Part shown: in pieces, positions 26,910 through 35,020 of the stretch | Numbering within the stretch: position 1 is the first letter of the stretch | How the letters are laid out: every line of letters starts with the position of its first letter | Source: Paraburkholderia fungorum | GTDB taxonomy: Bacteria; Pseudomonadota; Gammaproteobacteria; Burkholderiales; Burkholderiaceae | Assembly: GCF_900099835.1 (NCBI RefSeq) | Contig: NZ_FNKP01000002.1 | Location: forward strand, 1,054,001 to 1,118,000 | DNA: 64,000 nt | Direction: 5' to 3' | Notes under the pieces: model-generated | Told to the model about the DNA's origin: nothing | Databases searched by the model: none | Seen by the model: the letters and a program-made list of their open reading frames with translations, nothing else | Program-made: the position numbers and the translations under genes

Positions 26910-28031
26910 TCAAGGCGAGGTCCGCAACCGCGTACCGACGAAGCGGCCCACCAGGCGCTTCAGCGGCTCGACCCCCAGCGCGACGGCGAACAACGCGCCG
27001 ACGGCGATCGCGTCCGCGAGCAGCCCGAGCGGATAGTTCAGGTAACCGTCCGTGGCCGCATACAGCACCGAGTCGACCACCAGCGAGATCACCGCGCCCG
27101 CGATAAAGCACAGCAGCCCCTTGCGGCCTATCACACCGACCCACGGCAGCCATTGAGCCAGCTTCCTTGCCCAGCCAAGCTGGATCAGGTTGGCGACGAG
27201 CCACGCAATCGCGAGGAAGTTGATCGCCCGCAAGTAGGACAGATTCTGCTTGAGGCTCGCGCTGAGCGGTTCATGCGCCATAAATAGCTTGTAGTACGCG
27301 GCGGCGATTACCACGCCGAACGCTGTCACGCTGACGATCCACCCGAGCCGGTGCGCGCTGATCCGCTGATACACCGGCTGGCAACGCGCCAGTACGCCGA
27401 GTACGAACAGCAGTTGCCACGCGAACGGATTGAAGTCCCAGTGCATGTCGGGCGCGGCGGGCAGATACGCGTCGATTGCCGGCGCACCGGCCCACAACGC
27501 GACGCTACCGGCCAGCAGCAGCCATGGCTTGCTGCGCGCGAGCGGCAGGATCATCGGCACCAGCAGCGCGAAGAACGCGTACATGGGCAACACGGAAGCC
27601 AGATAAGGCTGGCGGCGGAACAGCAGAATGTCGCGCAGCGCCGACAGCGGGGCGTCGATCAGGTCGTCGAGGTCGGTGGTCGCGAGATTCGGCCCGTCGA
27701 TGCTGAGCGCGCTCAACACGGCGCTGACCAGCAGCATCAACCCGGCTGTAACGAGGAACGCGCGATAGATTTCGAGCGAGCGTCGCAGGAAGCGGCTGCG
27801 CGCGATCGTCTCGTTGCGCCGCTCGGCAAGCGCGGCGTAGGCCGTGGCCGTGGCGAATCCGCCGAGGAACACGAAGACTTCGGCGGCATCGCACAACGCG
27901 TACGCGTGCAGCGTGACGCGCGACAGGATGCTGCCGCCGATGTGATCGACAACGATGATCAGGAGGACCAGTCCGCGGAAAAAGTCGAGTTCGATCAGCC
28001 GGGAGGATGATTGTTGCATTGTTTGCGCCAA
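26910..28031 (-). CDS. OpgC-family membrane acyltransferase
   Basis: 373 residues with about ten membrane helices. It opens with LIELDFFRGLVLLIIVVDH, the start of acyltransferase-3/OpgC proteins, where the conserved Arg-Gly and His lie in the first helix. The pattern DAAEVFVFLGGFATATAY is typical of OpgC_C. OpgC proteins transfer succinyl groups to osmoregulated periplasmic glucans in the inner membrane; members outside the Opg operon may modify other glycans. No opgG/opgH is nearby. The upstream side faces a 500-base region. Confidence 0.9.
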   Translation of the reverse strand: MAQTMQQSSSRLIELDFFRGLVLLIIVVDHIGGSILSRVTLHAYALCDAAEVFVFLGGFATATAYAALAERRNETIARSRFLRRSLEIYRAFLVTAGLMLLVSAVLSALSIDGPNLATTDLDDLIDAPLSALRDILLFRRQPYLASVLPMYAFFALLVPMILPLARSKPWLLLAGSVALWAGAPAIDAYLPAAPDMHWDFNPFAWQLLFVLGVLARCQPVYQRISAHRLGWIVSVTAFGVVIAAAYYKLFMAHEPLSASLKQNLSYLRAINFLAIAWLVANLIQLGWARKLAQWLPWVGVIGRKGLLCFIAGAVISLVVDSVLYAATDGYLNYPLGLLADAIAVGALFAVALGVEPLKRLVGRFVGTRLRTSP

Positions 28032-28550
28032 AAGCAGCCCCGTGCGACGGCGCGCTGATTCAGCGCGGCGGACGTCTCACAAGGCTTTTTAGAAATTGGA
28101 TTGAGTATTGCGGCGGATTCGCGATCCGCGTCGCCCCGTTGGCCGGCCTCGCGAGGCTGTGTCAGGGGACTGTAAAAATGACCTGCTGAGCAACGCGGAG
28201 TTCCGCTGCGCTGCCGCAAAAGCCGGGGATTATATTTCCTTCTGTGACAAATCCGGCGCGGATCGCGCAGGTCGTCCAGTGGACGACCTGCCGCTGCTTT
28301 CAAGTCCCGGCGGCGCTTTGCCGTTTACCTGAACACGCGCGGAGACAGAAGAGGCACGCGCTTGCAGTGGAGAATTAGCAACATTTTAAAAGATCAAAGC
28401 GTACCCCAATGGACGGCCAGCTAACGGCGTGTGAGGATTTCTGAACAGCGCGGCGCGTTAAAAAGCAGCCTGTCGAAGCACCAGAAAAGCGTCGAGAACA
28501 ACGAGCGGCCGGATCGAGTTGTCCCATTACTCGAGTGCAGGGAGATCTTC
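28032..28550. other. Intergenic region with hairpin, upstream of the porin
   Basis: About 520 bases between divergent genes. Contains a perfect 12-bp hairpin (28267-28291) and an A/T-rich patch at 28375-28400 that may be part of the porin promoter. No small gene recognised. Confidence 0.4.
28267..28291. repeat. Perfect 12-bp inverted repeat
   Basis: GCAGGTCGTCCA and TGGACGACCTGC around a single G. The stem is strong but no T-run follows, so it may be a regulatory hairpin or a protein-binding dyad in the porin/OpgC intergenic space. Confidence 0.7.
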
Positions 28551-29723
28551 ATGAGCAGGCAAGTGTTCGCGCTGGCTGTCTCCGCCACTTTGTCCGTCAC
28601 TTCCGTCATCGGCTTCGCTTCGTCGGCGTCGGCGCAAACCAGCGTCACGCTGTATGGCGTGATCGACGAGGGCATCAACTACACCAATAACGTAGGTCGC
28701 GGCCATGTCTACGAACTGGCCAGTGGATTTGCGCAAGGCAGCCGCTGGGGTTTGAGCGGAGCCGAGGAACTGGGCGGCGGCCTGAAGGCTATCTTTCAGC
28801 TCGAAAACGGTTTTGATCTCAGTTCCGGCCGACTGGAACAAGGTGGCCGGATGTTCGGCCGCCAGGCTTTCGTCGGACTCAGTTCGGCGCAGTACGGCAC
28901 GTTGACGTTCGGCCGCCAGTACGACTCGCTGGTCGACTATCTGGCCCAGACCACGGCCAACGGCAACTGGGCCGGTCAACTGTTCTCGCATCCGTACGAC
29001 AACGACAACACCGACAACTCGTTTCGCCTCGACAACACGGTCAAATATACGAGCCCGTCGCTGGCCGGGTTCCAGTTCGGCGGCACGTACAGCTTCAGCA
29101 ACGATGTGGGCTTTGCGAACAATCGCGCGTATAGCTTTGGCGGCCAGTATGCGTACGGCGGTCTGCTGGTGGCCGCGGCCTATTTGCAGGCCGACAATCC
29201 GGGCAACGGCGCCAACGGTGCGATTGCGGGCAACGACGCCAATTTCATCGCCGCGCGCATGCGGGTGTTCGGCGGCGGCATTACCTACACGTTTGGTCCG
29301 GCGACGGCGGGGTTTGTCTACAGCAACTCGAACTATCTGGACCCGACCGCCAACGGCTATCTCGGCGTGACGCCGCTGGTGCCTCCCGGCGTGCTGCTGA
29401 ACTCGCTGAAGTATCAGAACTTCGAGGTGAATGGCAAGTATCAGATTTCGCCGATGTTCTTCGTCGGCGCGCAGTACGTGTACACGATGGAAACCTACGA
29501 TGCGTCGACCGGCGGCGTGAAGCCGCGCATTCACTCGTTCGGTCTGATGGCGGATTACAACCTCTCCAAGCGCACCGACGTTTATCTCCAGGGCGAATAT
29601 CAGCAGGTGACGGGCGACCCGACCTATTCGATTCTCGACGATGCCTTTACACCCGGCACCCAGGCGCCTTCATCGACCTCGCGGCAGGTTGTGGTGCGCG
29701 CGGCGATACGGCATAAGTTCTAG
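28551..29723 (+). CDS. Gram-negative trimeric porin (OmpC-like, Porin_4)
   Basis: 390 residues from the ATG at 28551, preceded by GGGAG. The signal peptide ends at SASAQ. The mature protein starts SVTLYGVIDEGINYT, the standard first strand of Burkholderia porins, with the loop-3 segment FGRQYDSLVDYL and the closing strand ending VVVRAAIRHKF with the C-terminal Phe needed for outer-membrane insertion. It forms a 16-strand water-filled barrel for small hydrophilic solutes. Complete and of normal length. Confidence 0.95.
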   Translation: MSRQVFALAVSATLSVTSVIGFASSASAQTSVTLYGVIDEGINYTNNVGRGHVYELASGFAQGSRWGLSGAEELGGGLKAIFQLENGFDLSSGRLEQGGRMFGRQAFVGLSSAQYGTLTFGRQYDSLVDYLAQTTANGNWAGQLFSHPYDNDNTDNSFRLDNTVKYTSPSLAGFQFGGTYSFSNDVGFANNRAYSFGGQYAYGGLLVAAAYLQADNPGNGANGAIAGNDANFIAARMRVFGGGITYTFGPATAGFVYSNSNYLDPTANGYLGVTPLVPPGVLLNSLKYQNFEVNGKYQISPMFFVGAQYVYTMETYDASTGGVKPRIHSFGLMADYNLSKRTDVYLQGEYQQVTGDPTYSILDDAFTPGTQAPSSTSRQVVVRAAIRHKF

Positions 29724-29777
29724 CTTCGCGGCGCTGCACGTGTCGCGCGTCATGGATCACACGTCACGTCATACGGC

Positions 29778-30107
29778 TCAGTTCATCACGTAGTTCTGGA
29801 TCAGAATGCCGAGAATCACGCCGGCCGGAATGCCTGAGGTTCTGCCGCGCAACGTTGCGCCCAGATCTTCGTCGAGCACGAAGCTGCTGCGGCGCTCGCG
29901 CCAGAAGGTTTTATAAGCCAGAGGTTTTATATCGACGATGACCAGCGCGACGAGGGCGGTCACGATCACCTGTTGCCACGCGTTGAGCTTCGCGGCCAAC
30001 GGCGAAAAATTACCGGCATTGCACAGCAGAACCATGATGACGGCGGCGACCACGGTGCTGAAGAAAAAGCCGCCCATGAAGCGGTTGGCCGAATGAAGAG
30101 AATCCAC
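29778..30107 (-). CDS. Small hypothetical inner-membrane protein
   Basis: 109 residues from an ATG at 30107. Hydrophobic helices at about 9-30, 44-62 and 92-106, with a charged stretch KTFWRERRSSFVLDEDLG between the second and third. No family that I recognise. It is convergent with the porin gene and 54 bases from its end. The helix layout argues for a real protein. It could be a permease-like accessory or a stress-related small membrane protein; no functional clue is visible. Confidence 0.6.
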   Translation of the reverse strand: MDSLHSANRFMGGFFFSTVVAAVIMVLLCNAGNFSPLAAKLNAWQQVIVTALVALVIVDIKPLAYKTFWRERRSSFVLDEDLGATLRGRTSGIPAGVILGILIQNYVMN

Positions 30108-30478
30108 TTGCGCCTCAACTGTCTTCGCGATGTCGATGCCGATGCCGATTCAACGAGCGAAGTAAAAAATAATCTGACGGACATCCGTTTCCCTTTCGAT
30201 GTAAAGCCGATCTGCGTTTCAGGAAAATTCAAACGGACGCGTAAGGATATTTGCTTCGGGTTCGCGAACCTATCGTATTTGTCTTAAATGCGGGTGCCGG
30301 GAATTCCCGAAACGTCGCTGCATTGCGATGCATGAGTGCGAACCTGGATCACGTATGGCTGCAATGAACTCCCGCGTCATGGCAGGCTCAAACAGTACCG
30401 CGCTGTTGTCGCGCTGCTGCTTCATCGCGCGCCTTACGTTTCGTCATCGGCAAGCCTGTTTTCTTTCACGGAGACTTC
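30108..30478. other. Intergenic region between divergent small genes
   Basis: About 370 bases. A/T-rich at 30160-30290, probably promoters for the flanking genes. Nothing else recognised. Confidence 0.35.
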
Positions 30479-30895
30479 ATGAGTAATCGTGCAACGCAGA
30501 TTCTTCCGCATCATCGTTATGTTCATTCGCTGGGCGCGCCGCTCGCCTGCGTGCAAGGGACGATCAGCAAGGTGTTCGATAGTCCCGAGAACCACCACGG
30601 CGCGAATCATCAGCAGTTCGTGATCAAGATCGACACGGTGGTGAAGTTCGAAGGCGGCACGGAGAACCTCGTCGGCACCGAGGTATTCGTCGCGGTGCGT
30701 TTCGGCGATAACGAAGGCCTCGCGCAGGAGATCCCCGGGCTTCAGGCGGGGCAGCCCATCGAGGCTCAAGGCGAATACATTCCCGAGGCAAAAGCCTATC
30801 CCACTGAAGACAATGACAATCCCGTGCTGTCGGTGTTGCACTTCACGCATCATCCGGTGGGGTACGTGAAGTACCAGGGGCAGTACTACAGTTGA
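30479..30895 (+). CDS. DUF3465-like hypothetical protein
   Basis: 138 residues from the ATG at 30479, with GGAG seven bases upstream. The pattern resembles DUF3465: a beta-rich OB-like core with HHGANHQQFVIKID, a gly/glu turn (AQGEYIPE) and a C-terminal VLHFTHHPVGYVKYQGQYY block. No signal peptide is present, although some relatives are exported. Function unknown. Monocistronic. Confidence 0.65.
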   Translation: MSNRATQILPHHRYVHSLGAPLACVQGTISKVFDSPENHHGANHQQFVIKIDTVVKFEGGTENLVGTEVFVAVRFGDNEGLAQEIPGLQAGQPIEAQGEYIPEAKAYPTEDNDNPVLSVLHFTHHPVGYVKYQGQYYS

Positions 30896-31501
30896 CCAGC
30901 GCTCATTTCGTCGGGCGCACAGATGACGTTCTGTCAGCTCGATGAAATGCGTTTGCGTGACCCACGCGGTCGCGATCCGTCCGCGATTCAAGTTCTAACG
31001 ACGATTGCCGTTAAAGGTCTAATTAGCGGCCGTTAGCGCGTGATTACGAGGGCATTTCTTTTTCACCGCTTCTCTACCGCTTGTTTGCTGCTTTTTTCCG
31101 CAAATTTATCGATGCATGCCCGCATGAAAGGGCTGTCGGGCGCATCCGCATCGGCGCGTAAAACGAAGCTGGAAATACCGTGCGTAATGTTTGTATCAGT
31201 TTGTTTGGAGCGGGGCGTTTGAGGTTGAGCGCACTTTACAATTCCGCGTGAATTTTAATCGGCAACCCCGCTGGCTTCGCTGAAAACCGGCTGTTTTGAA
31301 GCACCGGCATCCGGGCGCTGGGCGTCTGTGTTTCCGGGCATCCGGCGAGCAGCAAGCAGGGTTGATCAGCAGGGCATTGGATGAGCGCCGCACGAGGCGG
31401 CTCGCCATGTCGCGAAGGTGGCTGCGCGGCGCAAGACCGCGCGCATCTTACGCGTCAGGTGGCATCCGGCCAGCCCAGGAACGAGGCAGGAATCGAACAA
31501 G
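30896..31501. other. Intergenic region upstream of the NlpD-like gene
   Basis: About 600 bases without a convincing gene. A short dyad lies at 30998-31040 (AACGACGATTGCCGTTA and a related CGGCCGTTAG). The frame running into the lipoprotein gene from 31418 lacks a ribosome binding site. Confidence 0.35.
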
Positions 31502-32545
31502 ATGGTAAAACGCTTCAACAGAACAATGATGGGCAGTCTGACCGGCGTCTGGGTTGCGCTGGCCGTGAGCGGTTGTGCCAACGTGGGCCAGCAGGGCGCG
31601 CAAAACGGCGCGGCAACGGATCCGGCGTCCGGCGTACCGGCAACCTCGACGGCAACGGCGACGGTGGCAAATCAGGCCGCTGCGCCTGGAAGTAATGCGT
31701 TGGCTGCGCGAACGTCGGTCCGCATCAATGCCGATGAGAGCAAGCCGCTCAGGAAATCGCCGCCGCTGGTTTATCGCGTGAAACACGGCGACTCGCTCGC
31801 GCGCATCGCGCAGCATCACCACTGCAGCCTCAAGCAGTTGCAGGCGTGGAATGGATTGAAGAACTCGTCGCGGCTTAAGTTGGGGCAGGTGCTGCACGTG
31901 GCATCGCCGGAAACGGTGCGGGAGGTTAAGGCGGCGCAAGCAGCGCAAGCAGCGCAGGCAGCGGCTGCGAAGTCCGCGGCGGCTTCGGTGGCTTCGTCGA
32001 CTACGGCCGCACCGGCTTCACCGGCTTCACAACAGGCAGCGGCGTCAACTATCGCAACGCAGCAGTCCGCAGTGCCCGCTACGTCAACCGTCGCGGCTCT
32101 GCAATCCGCCGCACCCGCGCCGTCCGCTGCCGAAGTCCGCGAGGTCGCGCATGAGACCGCTCGCCATGCGAACAGCGTGTCGTTGGCATGGCCGGCAGGG
32201 GGCCGCGTAGTCGAAGGATTCCAGCCCGGCGAAACGCGTGGGATCGAGATTGGCGGCAAGCCCGGCGATCCCGTGATGGCCGCCGCCGACGGCAAGGTGA
32301 TGTACGCCGGCACCGGCCTGAACAGCTACGGCAGTCTGATCATCGTGCAGCACAACAAGGACTTCCTGACCGCGTACTCGCATAACCGCAAATTGCTGGT
32401 GAAGATCGGCGACGTCGTTCGACAAGGCCAGCAGATTGCGGAAATGGGCGACGAAAACAACTCACGTGTTTCCGTCGGCTTCGAGGTGCGCCGCGACGGC
32501 AAACCGGTCGATCCGATGCCGTATCTGCCGCAAGGGCGCGGCTAA
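31502..32545 (+). CDS. LysM/M23 lipoprotein, NlpD-like amidase activator
   Basis: 347 residues from the ATG at 31502. Lipobox LAVSGC puts the lipidated Cys at residue 25, hence an outer-membrane lipoprotein. A LysM domain (YRVKHGDSLARIAQHH...LKLGQVLHV, about 96-140) binds peptidoglycan. An Ala/Ser/Thr-rich linker follows, then an M23 (LytM) domain ending in PYLPQGRG. The zinc ligands of active M23 peptidases are missing: the first-motif His and Asp are replaced in RGIEIGGKPG. That matches NlpD, which does not cut peptidoglycan itself but activates the amidase AmiC at the septum. No surE/pcm/rpoS neighbours are present, so this is a second copy or paralogue rather than the rpoS-linked nlpD. 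Confidence 0.88.
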   Translation: MVKRFNRTMMGSLTGVWVALAVSGCANVGQQGAQNGAATDPASGVPATSTATATVANQAAAPGSNALAARTSVRINADESKPLRKSPPLVYRVKHGDSLARIAQHHHCSLKQLQAWNGLKNSSRLKLGQVLHVASPETVREVKAAQAAQAAQAAAAKSAAASVASSTTAAPASPASQQAAASTIATQQSAVPATSTVAALQSAAPAPSAAEVREVAHETARHANSVSLAWPAGGRVVEGFQPGETRGIEIGGKPGDPVMAAADGKVMYAGTGLNSYGSLIIVQHNKDFLTAYSHNRKLLVKIGDVVRQGQQIAEMGDENNSRVSVGFEVRRDGKPVDPMPYLPQGRG

Positions 32546-32557
32546 TTTCCCTGCGGG

Positions 32558-33421
32558 TCACGCATCGTCATTGAACCAGCGTAGCGCCGCGGCGACGATC
32601 GCCTCCGGCGCGTCCTCCTGCATCAGATGACCGGCATCCGGCACCGCGTGAAAGCGCGCTGCCGGAATCACACCGGCCAGGTGGCGGCCACGTTCGAGCG
32701 GAATCCACTGATCCTGCTCGCCCCACAGAATCTGAACCGGACAGCGGATCTGCGAATAGCGCGCTTCGATCTCGTCGGTGTAGCGCTGGTCCATCTGTGC
32801 GATCTGCCGGTAGAACGCGGCTTGTCCCGTTACGCCGAGCCACGGTGCGACGTAAGGCGCGAGTTCCGCATCCGGGATCTTACGGGCGATCGCGCCGCGC
32901 ACATACGCGTTAACCACCGCCTCGTGGATATAAGGCGGCAGTCCCGCGAAGGCGTCGATGTGTTCGCGCACGTGCCGCACGAACGGCGAACCCCATGGCG
33001 CGACCGCGACCGGGTCGATCAGCGTGAGGCTGCGATAGTCGCACTGATCGATCAGATGCGCGCGTAACGACGTCGCACCGCCGAAGTCGTGCGCAATCAC
33101 GTCCGGCTTCTTCAACCGCCAATGCGCGAGCAATTGCGCCAGCAACACGTTCTGCACGCCGAGCGAGACATCCTGAGCGTCGCGCTGCTCCGACTGGCCA
33201 TAGCCGAGCAGATCGTAGTAATACACGGTGCGAGTTTCGGCGAGATGCGCAGCGATGCGATGCCACACATACGAAGAAAACGGCGTGCCGTGAACCAGCA
33301 CCAGCGGCGGACCATTGCCGGTCACGCGATAGCGCACGGTTTGATCGCGGAAGGTATAGCTTTCGGGAAGCGGCCAGTTTTGCATGAGATCGAATGGGGA
33401 AATCGGCATTGGCGTCGGCAT
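32558..33421 (-). CDS. Alpha/beta fold hydrolase with Asp nucleophile (haloalkane dehalogenase-like)
   Basis: 287 residues. Core motifs: LVLVHGTPFSSYVWH (oxyanion HG motif), VIAHDFGGATSLRAHL with Asp as the nucleophile-elbow residue, ILWGEQDQWIP with the acidic residue, and PDAGHLMQED with the catalytic His. An Asp in the nucleophile position is found in haloalkane dehalogenases and epoxide hydrolases, so water-mediated hydrolysis of an ester intermediate is likely; the substrate cannot be read from the sequence. No signal peptide. It is convergent with the NlpD-like gene, 12 bases apart. Confidence 0.88.
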   Translation of the reverse strand: MPTPMPISPFDLMQNWPLPESYTFRDQTVRYRVTGNGPPLVLVHGTPFSSYVWHRIAAHLAETRTVYYYDLLGYGQSEQRDAQDVSLGVQNVLLAQLLAHWRLKKPDVIAHDFGGATSLRAHLIDQCDYRSLTLIDPVAVAPWGSPFVRHVREHIDAFAGLPPYIHEAVVNAYVRGAIARKIPDAELAPYVAPWLGVTGQAAFYRQIAQMDQRYTDEIEARYSQIRCPVQILWGEQDQWIPLERGRHLAGVIPAARFHAVPDAGHLMQEDAPEAIVAAALRWFNDDA

Positions 33422-33782
33422 CGCAAGAATGTGCGCTTACGTTTGAGCAGGGGTGAGTCGAGTGGGCTGGCCAGGTTGTCGATAGCTTCCCGTAGAAGCT
33501 CACCTTTGTTTTATTCAGCAACGCCAGGCAAATTGAAAGCTCGGCGAGCTACAGCCTGGTCTGGACCGGAAGCAGACAGTGCCAACCGCTCATACTCTTA
33601 CTGATCGAGCATAAATCGGCTGAAAATAACGGGTATTTTCGATGGCTGCGCGCGGGAACGCCGCTAATCTTTCGACGGCCTGCTTGTGAGATTCCCAGCC
33701 CGACGACTGGAAGCCATCGAAACACCCATTTTCAACGGTGAGGGAATACAGGAGCCGACCGCGTATTCCCTCTTGCCACAAG
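33422..33782. other. Intergenic region
   Basis: About 360 bases between two minus-strand genes. No gene, repeat or RNA element recognised. Confidence 0.3.
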
Positions 33783-34184
33783 CTACTTTTTCTCCTGCAC
33801 ACCGCGCAACAGTTGCGACACCTGCCCATGCTGATGCAGGATCGCCGGATCGGCCTGCAGCAATGGCAGGTAGCGCGGCAGGAACATATTGTTCGGTTGA
33901 TCGGCGGAAAACAGACCCGTCACGGCTTGCGCTGCGGCCAGCCGGTCGGTGGCGTCGGCCTCGTTGTCGTCGAGGATTTCGTCGACGTTCGCAATCACCG
34001 TCGACAGCGGCGTCAGCCAGCGAAACCCCGAACCGTTGATGAGCACCTGCAGAAACGCAGCAGGCGTCACCGGACCGAATTCCTTCTCATACACCGCTCG
34101 CTCGTGATCGAGAATGGCCTTGTGCAGCGCCAGCAGCGGCCGGCGAATGTCCGAGAGGAATTGGGTGCATTGCGTGTCATTCAT
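33783..34184 (-). CDS. Conserved hypothetical protein
   Basis: 133 residues from the ATG at 34184, preceded by GAAGGAGCC. Soluble and largely helical ([24 protein letters not shown] and further helices). No motif for catalysis is visible. The Leu/Glu heptad pattern in the N-terminal third suggests a helical bundle. Monocistronic, divergent from the molybdenum hydroxylase operon. The Shine-Dalgarno and high-GC codon use make it a real gene; I cannot name a family. Confidence 0.7.
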   Translation of the reverse strand: MNDTQCTQFLSDIRRPLLALHKAILDHERAVYEKEFGPVTPAAFLQVLINGSGFRWLTPLSTVIANVDEILDDNEADATDRLAAAQAVTGLFSADQPNNMFLPRYLPLLQADPAILHQHGQVSQLLRGVQEKK

Positions 34185-34563
34185 GGTGCGGCTCCTTCGG
34201 ATATGTTCGGATCAGGCAGCGGATTCAGCCAGCACTCATGCTAACAAAATCGCCGCCTGGATGATTCGGCGGGAATCGACCGCCACGCGCCAGCAGGCAC
34301 CCACCACGCATGCCGCCTTGCCGCCACCCACCCACACGGCAGATTTCTTTTTCCACGACTACAATTTTTTCGTTTGCGCTCGCACGGTCGTGCCGCGCAT
34401 GATTGCCGTGGCGCTTAAGCTTCATCGTCGATTTGCAGCAGGCAGCCGGACCCCATCGTGCATTAGTCCGGCTGTCCGAATAAACGCAGACAGTCTTTGC
34501 GTTTTGGTTCGACGTCTCTGTCTAAACAGCCTCATCAACAATAATCCCCACCCGGAGCCGCTC
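34185..34563. other. Divergent promoter region of the molybdenum hydroxylase operon
   Basis: About 380 bases. It includes an A/T-rich segment at 34340-34380 and the operon leader. A longer frame enters iorA from 34114, but its N-terminal 150 codons do not look like protein. Confidence 0.4.
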
Positions 34564-35019
34564 ATGACAACGTTCAACATCAACGGTCAGACTCATACCG
34601 TCGACGCCCCGCCCGACATGCCCCTGTTGTGGGTCCTGCGCGATCTCGTCGGCCTGACCGGCACCAAGTTCGGCTGCGGCATCGCGCAGTGCGGCGCATG
34701 CACCGTGCATCTCGACGGCGTCGCGATCCGCTCGTGCGTGTTTCCGGCGGCGGCAGTAGGCGAGCGCAAGGTCACCACGATCGAAGCAGTCGGCAGCACG
34801 CCCGCTGGCGCGAAGGTGCAGCAGGCATGGCGTCAACTGGACGTGGTGCAGTGCGGCTACTGTCAGTCCGGGCAGGTGATGTCGGCGGCATCGCTGCTGA
34901 CCAGCAACCCGAACCCCAGCGACGCGGATATCGACGCCGCCATGGCCGGCAACATCTGCCGCTGCGGGACCTACAACCGCATCCGCGCGGCGATCAAGCA
35001 AGCCGCGAAGGGGGCATGA
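34564..35019 (+). CDS. iorA: Molybdenum hydroxylase small subunit, 2Fe-2S (isoquinoline 1-oxidoreductase alpha-like)
   Basis: 151 residues from the ATG at 34564, with GGAG nine bases upstream. Two [2Fe-2S] clusters: plant-ferredoxin-type [12 protein letters not shown]...C in the N-terminal half and the helical-domain CGYCQSGQ...[10 protein letters not shown] in the C-terminal half. It passes electrons from the molybdopterin subunit to an acceptor, here most likely the cytochrome c encoded third in the operon. One base separates its stop from the next start. Relatives serve isoquinoline, nicotinate and aldehyde oxidases; the symbol marks the family, not a proven substrate. Confidence 0.93.
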   Translation: MTTFNINGQTHTVDAPPDMPLLWVLRDLVGLTGTKFGCGIAQCGACTVHLDGVAIRSCVFPAAAVGERKVTTIEAVGSTPAGAKVQQAWRQLDVVQCGYCQSGQVMSAASLLTSNPNPSDADIDAAMAGNICRCGTYNRIRAAIKQAAKGA

Positions 35020-35020
35020 C

